Shown here: one piece after another, positions 1 to 7,667 of the stretch | Layout of the letters: each line of letters opens with the position of its first letter | Position numbering within the stretch: position 1 is the first letter of the stretch | From: Mycolicibacterium sp. BiH015 | GTDB taxonomy: Bacteria; Actinomycetota; Actinomycetes; Mycobacteriales; Mycobacteriaceae | Direction of reading: 5' to 3' | DNA length: 50,694 bases | Assembly: GCF_027706845.1 (NCBI RefSeq) | Contig: NZ_JAQGCZ010000022.1 | Coordinates: 1-50,694, forward strand | Made by a program: the position numbers and the translations under genes | Notes under the pieces: model-generated | The model's input: only the letters and a program-made list of their open reading frames with translations | What the model was told of the DNA's origin: nothing | The model's database searches: none

Positions 1-84
1 CGCGGCACCGTCATGGACGACTTCAGCGACCGCACCTACCAGCAGACCGTCACCGGCTACGTCTACTACGTCAACGTGAAGTAA
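1..84 (+). CDS. C-terminal end of an unidentified protein (partial)
   Basis: An open frame enters from the left edge and gives 27 residues ending ...VTGYVYYVNVK before TAA at 82-84. It is rich in Tyr and Val, as in a beta-strand ending, and I recognise no family in so short a piece. It converges on the ferredoxin-reductase-like gene. In M. tuberculosis I recall Rv0689c converging on Rv0688 at this place, so it may be that neighbour; this is a positional inference only. Confidence 0.5.
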   Translation, partial: RGTVMDDFSDRTYQQTVTGYVYYVNVK

Positions 85-119
85 CCGCACTTCCCACACG
101 CAGCAGGTGGCGGAAGCCG

Positions 120-1304
120 CTAACCGATCAGGTCCGAAATCGGTGCTCCCGCAGCGATCTTCGCGCGCACTTTCATGACCTTGCCCGGGAATCCGCCGCC
201 CACGACACCGACGACCACCCCGTCGCGCTCGTAGTAGGCCAGGAACTTTCGGCCGTCGTCTTCGACGATGTGCACGGTGTCGGTGGCCTCGGGCTCGCCG
301 AGCGCCTGGATCTTCACGTCGTACTGATCGCTCCAGAAGTAAGGCACCGAGACCGCGGCGGGCGGTTCCTGGCCGAGCATCGTCGGCACCAGCACTCTCG
401 CCTGATCCGCGACGTTGCTCCAATGTTCAACGCGCACTTGGCCTCCGACGTCGTCGCGCCAGGACGCGACGTCACCGATCGCCCATACGTTGGGCGCGCT
501 CGTACGCCCGGCCTCGTCACAGACCACGCCGTTGTCGATCTCCAGCCCGCTGCCTTCGAGCCACTCGGTCGCGGGATGCGACCCGATCCCGACGATGACG
601 ATGTCGGCATCGAGTTCGGTTCCGTCGCTAAGCGTCACCTTGCGCACTCGATCGTCTCCGCTGACCTCGGAAACCCCTACGCCGCAACGCACATCCACCC
701 CTTCGGCGCGATGCAGCCGGGTCACCAGATCGCCGATCTGCTGCCCGAGCACGGACGCCAGCGGTGCGGGCTGCGGCTCCACCAGGACGACGTCGACACC
801 CAGCTTGCGCAGGCTCGCCGCGACCTCACAGCCGATGAATCCGGCACCGACCACCACCGCGCGGCTCGCTGAGTCCGCTTCCTTACGCAGCGCCAGGCTC
901 TCGTCGAAGTTGCGCAGCACATGGATGCCCGCCAGGTCGGGGAACGACTTGATGCGCTTGGGCACCAACCCCGTTGCGATGACCAGCTCGTCGTAATGCA
1001 GCTGCGAACCGTCGGCCAGCGTCAGCGTCTTGGTTTCGGTGTCGACCGACATCGCGCCGTTGCCGAGCAGCACCGTGATGTTGTTCTCCGCGTAGAACTC
1101 GGCCGGCTTCAGGGTGACGTCGTCCGTCTCGGCGCGCAGAACTTCCTTCGACAGCGGCGGCCGGTCGTAGGGGAGGTGATCCTCGTCGGAGACGATCGTG
1201 ATCGCGCCGGAGTACTCGGAGCGCCGCAACTGCTCGGCGGTGCGTGCCGCGGCAAGCCCGCCACCGACGATGATGACGCCGCCGGAAACCTCTGATGTGC
1301 CCAC
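120..1304 (-). CDS. FAD/NAD(P)-dependent ferredoxin (rubredoxin) reductase-like oxidoreductase
   Basis: A 394-residue pyridine-nucleotide-disulfide-type flavoprotein. The FAD-binding glycine motif GGGLAA is at residues 14-19, the class motif YDRPPLSKE at 46-54, the NAD(P)H motif GAGFIG at 153-158, and a second FAD motif (WAIGDVA) lies near residue 275. No redox-active CxxC is visible. This fits the BphA4/putidaredoxin-reductase type that passes electrons from NAD(P)H to a ferredoxin or rubredoxin, often serving a P450 or oxygenase; the partner is not in the window. The start is GTG at 1304, with a weak ribosome binding site. By family and gene order it matches Rv0688, which in M. tuberculosis lies next to the SDR Rv0687. 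Here a three-gene arginine block separates the two. Confidence 0.85.
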   Translation of the reverse strand: MGTSEVSGGVIIVGGGLAAARTAEQLRRSEYSGAITIVSDEDHLPYDRPPLSKEVLRAETDDVTLKPAEFYAENNITVLLGNGAMSVDTETKTLTLADGSQLHYDELVIATGLVPKRIKSFPDLAGIHVLRNFDESLALRKEADSASRAVVVGAGFIGCEVAASLRKLGVDVVLVEPQPAPLASVLGQQIGDLVTRLHRAEGVDVRCGVGVSEVSGDDRVRKVTLSDGTELDADIVIVGIGSHPATEWLEGSGLEIDNGVVCDEAGRTSAPNVWAIGDVASWRDDVGGQVRVEHWSNVADQARVLVPTMLGQEPPAAVSVPYFWSDQYDVKIQALGEPEATDTVHIVEDDGRKFLAYYERDGVVVGVVGGGFPGKVMKVRAKIAAGAPISDLIG

Positions 1305-1360
1305 TCGGGTTTTTTACACGATGCCCCTGATCTGATGCGCGCCACCCCACGCGCAGGTGC

Positions 1361-1807
1361 TCAGCTCGGAGCGCGTTCGATGATGTTCGACAACACGACG
1401 ATGCTCTCGCTGCGTTCGATGTCCGCGCTGGATCGGATCCGCTCCAGCGCCTCCTCCAGATGTCGCATGTCGCGGGCCAGTACGTGCAGCATCGCGTCCG
1501 CTGTGCCCGTCACCGTCGCCGCACCCACCACCTCGGGAATGTCTTTCCACGCCGCACGCAGCTCGGCAGGAGCGATGGTGCCGTGGCAGAACACCTGCAC
1601 GAACGCCTCCGTGGTCCAGCCGAGCGCGTTGCGGTCGATCACCGTGGTGAACCCCTTGATCACGCCGCTGTCCAGCATGCGGTCGACCCTGCGCTTGACC
1701 GCGGGGGCCGACAGGTTCACGCGCTGCCCGATCTCGGCGAAGGTGGCCCGCGCGTTGTCGGCGAGTTCAGCGAGAATTTGCTCGTCCGTTTCGTCCAGAC
1801 GGTCCAC
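1361..1807 (-). CDS. Lrp/AsnC-family transcriptional regulator
   Basis: About 148 residues, the usual length for the family. An N-terminal helix-turn-helix (LDETDEQILAELADNARATF, then NLSAPAVKRRVDRM) precedes an RAM/ACT-like effector domain (ending DIERSESIVVLSNIIE). It is divergent from ddaH-rocD and is most likely their regulator, sensing an amino acid such as arginine or ornithine; that ligand is inferred from context. I chose GTG at 1807 because a GAGGG sequence lies 5 bases upstream and the protein then begins MDRLDETDEQIL, typical of the family. GTG at 1813 is nearly as good. The longer reading from GTG at 1840 would run through a repeat (ACGCAAT at 1818-1824) that looks like an operator. 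Rv2324 is the M. tuberculosis counterpart next to Rv2323c. Confidence 0.87.
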   Translation of the reverse strand: MDRLDETDEQILAELADNARATFAEIGQRVNLSAPAVKRRVDRMLDSGVIKGFTTVIDRNALGWTTEAFVQVFCHGTIAPAELRAAWKDIPEVVGAATVTGTADAMLHVLARDMRHLEEALERIRSSADIERSESIVVLSNIIERAPS

Positions 1808-1817
1808 GTTCACCCTC

Positions 1818-1895
1818 ACGCAATAAAACGCCGGAAACACCGGCCTGACGCAACAAACCTAAACCAGACACGCAATATTCGTCGATTGATTGCGT
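1818..1895. promoter_or_regulatory. Candidate Lrp operator array in the lrp-ddaH intergenic region
   Basis: The sequence ACGCAAT occurs at 1818-1824 and 1870-1876, with ACGCAAC at 1848-1854. The copy at 1870 forms a perfect inverted repeat with ATTGCGT at 1889-1895 (12-base spacer). Repeated, spaced half-sites suit the oligomeric binding of Lrp-type regulators. The inverted repeat overlaps the ddaH -35 box. The assignment to the divergent Lrp gene is inferred. Confidence 0.55.
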
Positions 1896-1914
1896 AAACA
1901 GGCACTCATATCGT
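1886..1914 (+). promoter_or_regulatory. Candidate SigA promoter of ddaH-rocD (leaderless)
   Basis: A -35 TTGATT at 1886-1891 and a -10 TATCGT at 1909-1914 are separated by exactly 17 bases. Transcription starting about 7 bases after the -10 would begin at or next to the ATG at 1922, so the mRNA would be leaderless. This agrees with the absence of a Shine-Dalgarno sequence before that ATG. Confidence 0.5.
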
Positions 1915-1921
1915 TATCCGT

Positions 1922-2770
1922 ATGACGATGGACATCGCCGCTGTACCTCTCACCGACGTCGAGAACCGCCGTGCCGCGCGCACTCGTCGCTATCTCATGA
2001 CCACCCCGACGTTCTTCGCCGTCGAATACGTCATCAACCCCTGGATGGATGCGTCCACTCCCGTCGACACGGATCTCGCGCTGGCCCAGTGGGACACGCT
2101 CCGCCGGACCTACCTCGACCTCAGCCACAGCGTCGACCTCATCGAACCCATCGCCGGGCTGCCCGACATGGTGTACGCGGCCAACGGAGGCAGCGTCATC
2201 AACGGCAAAGCAGTCGTCGCCCGCTTCGCCCATCCCGAGCGCGCTGGCGAGGCCGTCGCCTACGCCCAGTGGATGGCGCGCAACGGCTACGAACCCTTCG
2301 AGACGCGGCACGTCAACGAGGGGCAAGGCGACTTCCTGACCGTCGGCTCCGTCATCCTCGCGGGCTTCGGCTTCCGCACCGACCGCCGGGCCCACGACGA
2401 GGTGGCCGGACACGTCGGAATGGACGTCGTCAGCCTGGAACTCGTCGACCCACGCTTCTATCACCTCGACACCGCACTCGCCGTTCTCGACGACACGACC
2501 GTCGCGTACTACCCGCCCGCGTTCTCCGCGGACTCCCGCGCGGTGCTGGAGCGGATGTTCCCCGACGCCATCGAGGTCACCAGCGCGGACGCCTACGTCC
2601 TTGGTCTCAACGTCGTATCCGACGGACTGAACGTGGTGTTACCGGCCGCCGCGACCGGGTTCGCCGAGCACCTTCGGCTGGCCGGATTCCGTCCCGTCGG
2701 AGTCGACCTGTCCGAACTGCTCAAGGGCGGCGGATCGGTGAAATGCTGCACGCTGGAAGTGCACCCGTGA
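1922..2770 (+). CDS. ddaH: Dimethylarginine dimethylaminohydrolase (dimethylargininase)/amidinotransferase-fold protein
   Basis: 282 residues, related to Rv2323c. The family hydrolyses N-methylated arginines, or arginine-like guanidines, to citrulline-type products in the cytosol. Visible family marks are the N-terminal NPWMD motif (family usually xNPxM), the histidine in RFYHLDTALAVLDD and the C-terminal nucleophile region GGGSVKCCTLEVHP with a Cys pair. Substrate specificity (arginine, dimethylarginine or other) cannot be read from the sequence. The start at 1922 is set by the candidate leaderless promoter; ATG at 1997 is an alternative giving a shorter protein. Its stop overlaps the rocD GTG codon (GTGA), so the two are translationally coupled in an arginine-to-ornithine route. 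Confidence 0.82.
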   Translation: MTMDIAAVPLTDVENRRAARTRRYLMTTPTFFAVEYVINPWMDASTPVDTDLALAQWDTLRRTYLDLSHSVDLIEPIAGLPDMVYAANGGSVINGKAVVARFAHPERAGEAVAYAQWMARNGYEPFETRHVNEGQGDFLTVGSVILAGFGFRTDRRAHDEVAGHVGMDVVSLELVDPRFYHLDTALAVLDDTTVAYYPPAFSADSRAVLERMFPDAIEVTSADAYVLGLNVVSDGLNVVLPAAATGFAEHLRLAGFRPVGVDLSELLKGGGSVKCCTLEVHP

Positions 2771-3975
2771 CAACCATGACATCCAGAACTCAGGAGACGA
2801 TCGAGCTCGACAGCCGCCACGTCGCGCACAATTACTCTCCGCTGCCGGTCGTCGCCGCCAGCGCCGAAGGCGTGTGGATCACCGACGTCGAAGGTCGCCG
2901 CTATCTCGATTGCCTCGCCGCGTATTCGGCCGTGAACTTCGGGCACCGCAACCCCGAGGTGACCGCCGCCGCGCACGCACAGCTGGACGCCGTGACGCTG
3001 GTGAGCCGCGCCTTCCACTCGGATCGGCTCGCCCCGTTCTGCGCCGCCCTTGCCGAACTGTGTGGCAAGGACATGGTGCTGCCGATGAACAGCGGCGCCG
3101 AAGCCGTCGAGAGCGGCATCAAGGTCGCGCGCAAGTGGGGCACCGACGTCAAAGGCGTCAGACATTCCAACATCGTTGTGGCGCAGAACAACTTCCATGG
3201 CCGCACCACCACGATCATCAGCTTCTCCGACGACGAGACCGCACGCCGCGGCTTCGGCCCCTACACCCCCGGTTTCCGGTCGGTGCCGTTCGGGGACGCC
3301 GACGCGCTGGCGCGCACGATCGACGAGAACACCGTCGCCGTCCTGCTCGAACCTATCCAGGGCGAGGCCGGGATCATCGTGCCGCCCGACGACTACCTGC
3401 CGCGGGTGCGTGCGCTGTGCACCGAACGCAATGTGCTGATGATCGCCGACGAGATCCAATCCGGCTTGGCCAGAACGGGACGCACCTTCGCCTGCGACCA
3501 CTGGGGCGTCGTCCCCGACATCCATCTACTCGGCAAAGCGCTCGGCGGCGGCGTGCTGCCGCTGTCCGCGGTCGTCGCCGACCGAGAGATTCTCGGCGTG
3601 CTGCACCCGGGCGAACACGGCTCCACATTCGGCGGGAACCCGCTGGCGGCGGCGATCGGCTCCACCGTCGTCGCCATGCTGGCGCGGGGCGAATTCCAGC
3701 AGCGCTCAACGGAACTGGGCCAGCACCTGCATCGCCGCCTGCGCGACCTGATCGGGCACGGTGTCCTCGCCGTACGCGGCAAAGGGCTCTGGGCCGGCGT
3801 CGACATCGACCCGGTGCACGGCACCGGGAAAGAGGTCAGCCTGCGGCTCGCCGAACGCGGTGTGCTCGTCAAGGACACCCACGGCTCGACACTGCGATTC
3901 GCACCGCCGCTGGTGATCACCGCCGACGAAATCGACTGGGCCGTGGATCGATTCGCCGAGGTGCTGCGCGGCTAG
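2767..3975 (+). CDS. rocD: Ornithine aminotransferase
   Basis: About 402 residues from GTG 2767 (399 from ATG 2776), the full length for class III PLP aminotransferases. It converts ornithine plus 2-oxoglutarate to glutamate semialdehyde and glutamate. Seen: the substrate/PLP region NSGAEAVESGIKVARKW, the PLP-contacting Asp in IADEIQSGLARTGR, the Schiff-base Lys in HLLGKALGGGVLPLSA, and STFGGNPLAAAIG. The GTG overlaps the ddaH stop codon by two bases, so they form one operon. From memory, the M. tuberculosis H37Rv gene is split into rocD1 and rocD2; here the frame is uninterrupted. Its TAG overlaps the convergent SDR stop in CTAG (3972-3975). Confidence 0.92.
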   Translation: MTTMTSRTQETIELDSRHVAHNYSPLPVVAASAEGVWITDVEGRRYLDCLAAYSAVNFGHRNPEVTAAAHAQLDAVTLVSRAFHSDRLAPFCAALAELCGKDMVLPMNSGAEAVESGIKVARKWGTDVKGVRHSNIVVAQNNFHGRTTTIISFSDDETARRGFGPYTPGFRSVPFGDADALARTIDENTVAVLLEPIQGEAGIIVPPDDYLPRVRALCTERNVLMIADEIQSGLARTGRTFACDHWGVVPDIHLLGKALGGGVLPLSAVVADREILGVLHPGEHGSTFGGNPLAAAIGSTVVAMLARGEFQQRSTELGQHLHRRLRDLIGHGVLAVRGKGLWAGVDIDPVHGTGKEVSLRLAERGVLVKDTHGSTLRFAPPLVITADEIDWAVDRFAEVLRG

Positions 3976-4823
3976 TATTTCGCGGTGCCGCGATCCACGG
4001 CGATCTGGGACCCCGAGATCGTCGCCGACCCGTCGCCGGCCAGCCATGCCACCACGTCGGAAACCTCTTCGGGCGTCATGAATTCCTGCAGGCCCGGCTT
4101 GCCATCATGCGCAACGGGTTTGTACGGCATCGGCGAAAAGCTGTGCAGGAAGGCCGGATACTTGCCGAAGATCTTCATCATCTCGTCCGGCTCCACCATC
4201 GGGGTGTCGATGGAGTACGGGTGGATGGAGTTGACCCGGATACCGAACTCCCCCGCCTCGATCGCGAGCGCGTTGGTCAGCGCGACGAGGCCGTGTTTGG
4301 ACGCCGCGTAGTGGGCGTTACCCGGGGTGGCCTTCGTGCCCGCCGACGAGCTGACGATGATGATCGAGCCGCCGTTGCCCGCTTCGATCATCGCGGGCAC
4401 CGCGGCCTTGATCGTGCGCCAGGTTCCGTTGAGGTTGACGTCGATGACGCTGTCCCACTGTTCCTCGGACATCTCCCAGATGCGGCCCCAGCTCAGGATG
4501 CCCGCGTTCGCGACGACGATGTCGAGCCGGCCGAACTGCTCGATCCCGTCGGCGACGAGCTGTTGCTGGGCCGCCAGGTCACGGATGTCGACCTCACGGG
4601 AGAGCGCCTTGCGGCCCGTCGCCTCGACGAGACGCACGGTCTCGGCCAGGTCCTCGGCCGTCGGCATCGGGTAGGTGACCGCCTCCGAGACCGGTTTGCA
4701 GACGTCGATCGCGATGATGTCGGCGCCGTCGTTGGCCAGGCGGATCGCGTGGGCCCGGCCCTGACCGCGGGCGGCTCCGGTGATGAGCGCGACGCGGCCT
4801 TCCAGAGGTGCACCTGAGGACAT
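3972..4823 (-). CDS. Mycofactocin-type SDR-family oxidoreductase (carveol-dehydrogenase-like)
   Basis: 283 residues from ATG 4823 (285 from ATG 4829). A Rossmann fold with TGAARGQG near the N-terminus, the NAG motif (VVANAGIL), the catalytic Ser and the YAASKHG triad. The insert after the second strand and the opening GRVALITGAARGQGRAHA are typical of mycobacterial SDRs that hold NAD(H) tightly and hand electrons to mycofactocin; this comes from family knowledge, and no substrate can be read. I prefer ATG 4823 because a TAGCCT -10 at 4831-4836 ends only one base before the upstream ATG but seven bases before this one. It resembles Rv0687 by position and type. A KstR-like operator lies upstream, suggesting control by sterol or lipid catabolism. 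Confidence 0.87.
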   Translation of the reverse strand: MSSGAPLEGRVALITGAARGQGRAHAIRLANDGADIIAIDVCKPVSEAVTYPMPTAEDLAETVRLVEATGRKALSREVDIRDLAAQQQLVADGIEQFGRLDIVVANAGILSWGRIWEMSEEQWDSVIDVNLNGTWRTIKAAVPAMIEAGNGGSIIIVSSSAGTKATPGNAHYAASKHGLVALTNALAIEAGEFGIRVNSIHPYSIDTPMVEPDEMMKIFGKYPAFLHSFSPMPYKPVAHDGKPGLQEFMTPEEVSDVVAWLAGDGSATISGSQIAVDRGTAKY

Positions 4824-4830
4824 GGGCATC

Positions 4831-4861
4831 AGGCTAACAGCAGAACTAGAACGCGTTCTAG
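4831..4861 (-). promoter_or_regulatory. KstR-type operator and candidate leaderless promoter of the SDR gene
   Basis: CTAGAACGCGTTCTAG (4846-4861) is a perfect 16-base palindrome. It fits the published mycobacterial KstR motif TnnAACnnGTTnnA at every fixed position. A -10 TAGCCT (4836 to 4831 on the minus strand) follows, placing the palindrome over the -35 region, a good position for repression. That KstR itself binds here is inferred from the motif; other TetR proteins recognise similar sites. Confidence 0.65.
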
Positions 4862-4871
4862 AGTCTGGCGA

Positions 4872-5699
4872 TCAGATGTCGGCGATGATCTGCTGACGCT
4901 TGGCGGTGTACTCGGCCTCGGTGATGGTCCCGGTCGCGCGCAGCGTCTCCAATTCCTGAAGACGTTGTGCGATGGTCGGTTCGACGGACGGCGCGGCGTA
5001 GGGCGCCCCGGCGGGCACCGGGGGCGGCGGGGCTTGCTGCGCGGCCGCACGGCGGACGATGGCCTGCACTTGCTGGCGAGCGGCCGGATTGGAACGAAGG
5101 TCGATCATGTTGTTCATGCTGATGCCGTGGGACTTGAGCACCTGCAGGATCTCCATCAACGCCTCGGTCTGACCCGTCAAGTCGTAGGTCCGGTTGTCCT
5201 CGGCTACGCTGAACGTGGCGGGCATCAGACCGGCCACCAAAGCGCTGCGCTCCCAGTCGATCTGGTAGTCCCTGGTCGTCGGATCCACCAGGGCGACGAG
5301 TTTGCGACTGGTGATCATCGGCAGCCTCCCCACCGAAGCGACCACCTGATCCTGCGTCGAGAACGGCGTGAGCCCGGGCCCCGACACCTGAAGGTCGAGC
5401 TTGACCAGCGGCTGCTCGTTGATCCGGGTATTGGTCTCGTGGATGCCGACGACCTGCGCGAGCGCCAGCACCCCGGACGCCTCCAGCGCCTTGGTCTTCG
5501 CCGCCGACCTGGCCCCGAAGCCGGTGATGACCACGGCGATCACCACGTCGAGGACGGTGATCAGCAGGCCCGCCCACAACATCCACTCCAGCATCGGACC
5601 GGCGCCCGCCGCGAAGTAGATGACGAGGAAGATCGGCCCCACGATGCCGCAGAGCAGCACGAAGAGCTGGACTTTGATGTATCGCCAGAAGGTGGACAC
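4872..5699 (-). CDS. Membrane protein with C-terminal SHOCT domain
   Basis: 275 residues. Two hydrophobic segments occupy about residues 9-33 (LFVLLCGIVGPIFLVIYFAA) and 37-60 (MLWAGLLITVLDVVIAVVIT). A soluble region of about 150 residues follows, then a Pro/Ala-rich linker (APPPPVPAGAPYAAP). The last ~33 residues (RLQELETLRATGTITEAEYTAKRQ...) match the SHOCT pattern of a short helical pair often found at protein ends and thought to mediate oligomerisation. The function is unknown. The start is ATG 5699 directly before the Trp/Tyr-rich membrane anchor. The gene ends ten bases before the palindrome of the next gene, so the SDR gene has its own promoter rather than only read-through from this gene. 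Confidence 0.72.
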   Translation of the reverse strand: MSTFWRYIKVQLFVLLCGIVGPIFLVIYFAAGAGPMLEWMLWAGLLITVLDVVIAVVITGFGARSAAKTKALEASGVLALAQVVGIHETNTRINEQPLVKLDLQVSGPGLTPFSTQDQVVASVGRLPMITSRKLVALVDPTTRDYQIDWERSALVAGLMPATFSVAEDNRTYDLTGQTEALMEILQVLKSHGISMNNMIDLRSNPAARQQVQAIVRRAAAQQAPPPPVPAGAPYAAPSVEPTIAQRLQELETLRATGTITEAEYTAKRQQIIADI

Positions 5700-5738
5700 G
5701 GCGACAGATTATCGCTATTCCGCGGCGATGGAGCCCTA

Positions 5739-6593
5739 CTAGGGAACGGGAGTCACCGCGTTCAGCGGAGTGAGCGGAGCGGGAACCGGTGGATGCGCGG
5801 CGGCCAGCTGATACAGCGGAACGGTCCAGGCGTCCATGGTCGCCGTGCTGCGCGCGTAGCTGGTGTGCACCGCGACGGCCGCGGGGCTCATCTCCTCTTC
5901 GGAGTCGGGGTCGTAGTCGCAGACCGCGTCGCCGAGATTGCAGACACTGATGGTCCTGGCGCCCATCGTCGGCGGCAGCGGTGCGGGAGCGTGGGCCAGA
6001 ATCGGCCAGTCCTGCGCGACGCCCTTGCCCGCGTCGGGCACTGAGACCACGGAGCCGATGTTGATCGTCGGGTCCTGCGGCAGGCGATCGCCGTCGGCGA
6101 CCAGCAGTGCGGCCGCCAGGTTGGGGCTCGCGTCGAGGGCGTGCAGATTGCGGTGCACCACCATCGCGCCCTGGGAGTAGCCGGCGAGCACCACCTTCGA
6201 CGTCGGGCACTGAGCGACGAACGCCTGGTACTGCTGGCCCAGCGCGGCGGCGCCGGTGTCGACACTACCCATGAAGCCGAGCCAGTCCAGTGCGCCACCG
6301 TCTTCGGGGACGGCCGTGGCCGGGTAATTGACCGCTTCGGCGGTGATCGTGCGGCCGCTCTGCTGCACCATGGCGGCGAAGTCGCGGTACGACTTGGACA
6401 CGACACGGCCCATGCCGGCATACGCGGTCAGGTCGGCGGCTACGCGCTCGCCCGAACCGGCGGCGCCGATCCAATGGACGTCCGGGCACGCCGGCTGTGC
6501 GGACGCGATACCGGCGGTCAAACCGACCGTGGCAGCGCCGCCCACGACGACCGAGGCCGCGACGGCGGCGACGCCTGCAGAGATGCTTCTCAA
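5739..6593 (-). CDS. Secreted cutinase-family serine esterase
   Basis: About 284 residues. An Ala/Val-rich signal peptide ending ASA-QPACPDV is followed by a cutinase-type alpha/beta hydrolase domain. The nucleophile elbow is GYSQGAMVVH; the expected catalytic Asp is in GDAVCDYD beside a conserved Cys, and the His is in VAVHTSYARS. The family cleaves carboxylic esters of lipids or polymers outside the cell. The predicted start is TTG at 6593: no ATG or GTG suits the signal peptide, and GAGGTAAAGG lies just upstream on the minus strand. A longer reading to 6803 would put over 60 unlikely residues before the signal peptide and overlap the upstream gene. It lies between tuf and the SDR gene and may share a transcript with its minus-strand neighbours. 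Confidence 0.8.
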   Translation of the reverse strand: MRSISAGVAAVAASVVVGGAATVGLTAGIASAQPACPDVHWIGAAGSGERVAADLTAYAGMGRVVSKSYRDFAAMVQQSGRTITAEAVNYPATAVPEDGGALDWLGFMGSVDTGAAALGQQYQAFVAQCPTSKVVLAGYSQGAMVVHRNLHALDASPNLAAALLVADGDRLPQDPTINIGSVVSVPDAGKGVAQDWPILAHAPAPLPPTMGARTISVCNLGDAVCDYDPDSEEEMSPAAVAVHTSYARSTATMDAWTVPLYQLAAAHPPVPAPLTPLNAVTPVP

Positions 6594-6676
6594 AACCTGA
6601 ACCTTTACCTCAAACCGGCCGACCCCTCGACAGCCGTCGCCACATACATCGGCGGGTAACGGGCAGGTGTTACACG

Positions 6677-7450
6677 TCAGAAGCGAGGAAGGATGCGGTC
6701 CCAGTGCACGTGCGGGGGCGGGATCTTGGTGATGTCCAGTTCGCGCGGCCACTGCGGCATTTGGGGCGGCGGGATCTTCGTGACGTCGAGCTCCCTCGGC
6801 CACTGTGGGGGCGGCGGCAGTTGAGGCGGCGGGATCCTGGTCAGAGCACCGAGAGGATCGGGCGGGCGCTGGTTGTTCATCGCCGACGCGACGAGAGCGT
6901 CACCGATGAGGTTCAGCGTGCCACCGCCGATCCATCCCGCGGTGCCCGACACCGCGCCGATGATGGCATCGATGCTGAACCCGGGGTTCACCATGATGTT
7001 CGGCGTCAGGTTCACCGGAGGCAGCACCGGCGCATTGCCTGCGAACGGCCAGACCGGCATCCCGGCCTGCGGAGGCGGTGGCGCCCCGTCGGGATTGCGG
7101 GGCGGTGCGGTCGCCGCCATTGGGAAGTACTGCTCGAGTGAACGATCCCAGTTCGTCGAATTCGACGTTCTCGCAACCGGTTCCGGTGCGACGGTTTGGG
7201 TGACGGTGAGCGGCGCGGGCGCGGGCACCGGCGGCGAGGTCGGCGGTGCCACAGAGGACGTCACTCCAGCGGCCTCGCCGAGACGCTCGGCTGCGGTCGG
7301 CTCGTCGTCGGACATCGCGTTGACCGTCCACACGAGCGTCGCGATCGTCGCCACGGAGACTGCCGTCGACACTCCCGCCAGGATCTTCCAGGGGTCGACC
7401 TTCCGCCGCGCCGGGACCGAGATCGGTTCTGTCTCTTCCACGTTCATCAC
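6677..7450 (-). CDS. Proline-rich membrane-anchored protein with tandem C-terminal repeats
   Basis: 257 residues. A short basic cytoplasmic tail (PARRKVDPWKIL) precedes one transmembrane helix (about residues 24-46) and a long Pro/Ala-rich outer part. The C-terminus repeats a module: QWPRELDVTKIPPPQM, then QWPRELDITKIPPPHV, then HWDRILPRF. An alternate Gly-rich stretch (IIGAVSGTAGWIGGGTLNLIGDALVASAMNN) may be a weak membrane-associated helix. I recognise no enzyme domain. By position, directly after tuf on the same strand, it may correspond to the membrane protein Rv0686. It is separated from tuf by the strong terminator at 7614-7643. Confidence 0.68.
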   Translation of the reverse strand: MMNVEETEPISVPARRKVDPWKILAGVSTAVSVATIATLVWTVNAMSDDEPTAAERLGEAAGVTSSVAPPTSPPVPAPAPLTVTQTVAPEPVARTSNSTNWDRSLEQYFPMAATAPPRNPDGAPPPPQAGMPVWPFAGNAPVLPPVNLTPNIMVNPGFSIDAIIGAVSGTAGWIGGGTLNLIGDALVASAMNNQRPPDPLGALTRIPPPQLPPPPQWPRELDVTKIPPPQMPQWPRELDITKIPPPHVHWDRILPRF

Positions 7451-7606
7451 AGGCGCCTCGCGTATACCGACATTGCGTCGGCCACGCTATCAACTCCGGC
7501 GCCCGTACAGGGGCCTACCTTTCGTCGTCGGCGAGCGAGCGCGAAATGCCAGAGTCCGCGGCGCGTCGGCGTACAAACGCGCGCGCTCGCGGTGCGAGGA
7601 GCCGAA

Positions 7607-7643
7607 AACAAAAGTGGCGCCCACCCTTTCGGGTGGGCGCCAC
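7607..7643 (-). terminator. Intrinsic terminator of the str operon (after tuf)
   Basis: A perfect 13-base-pair stem (7614-7626 with 7631-7643) and a 4-base loop are followed on the minus strand by TTTTGTTTT. It begins 25 bases past the tuf stop. This is an unusually canonical rho-independent terminator for mycobacteria. Confidence 0.85.
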
Positions 7644-7667
7644 TGATGTTGGCTCGGACTAGATCAC

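Noticed and set aside
2089..2766. An N-terminal extension of rocD reading through ddaH
   Set aside because: It is an Arg-rich shadow of ddaH; the true start is the GTG/ATG at 2767/2776.
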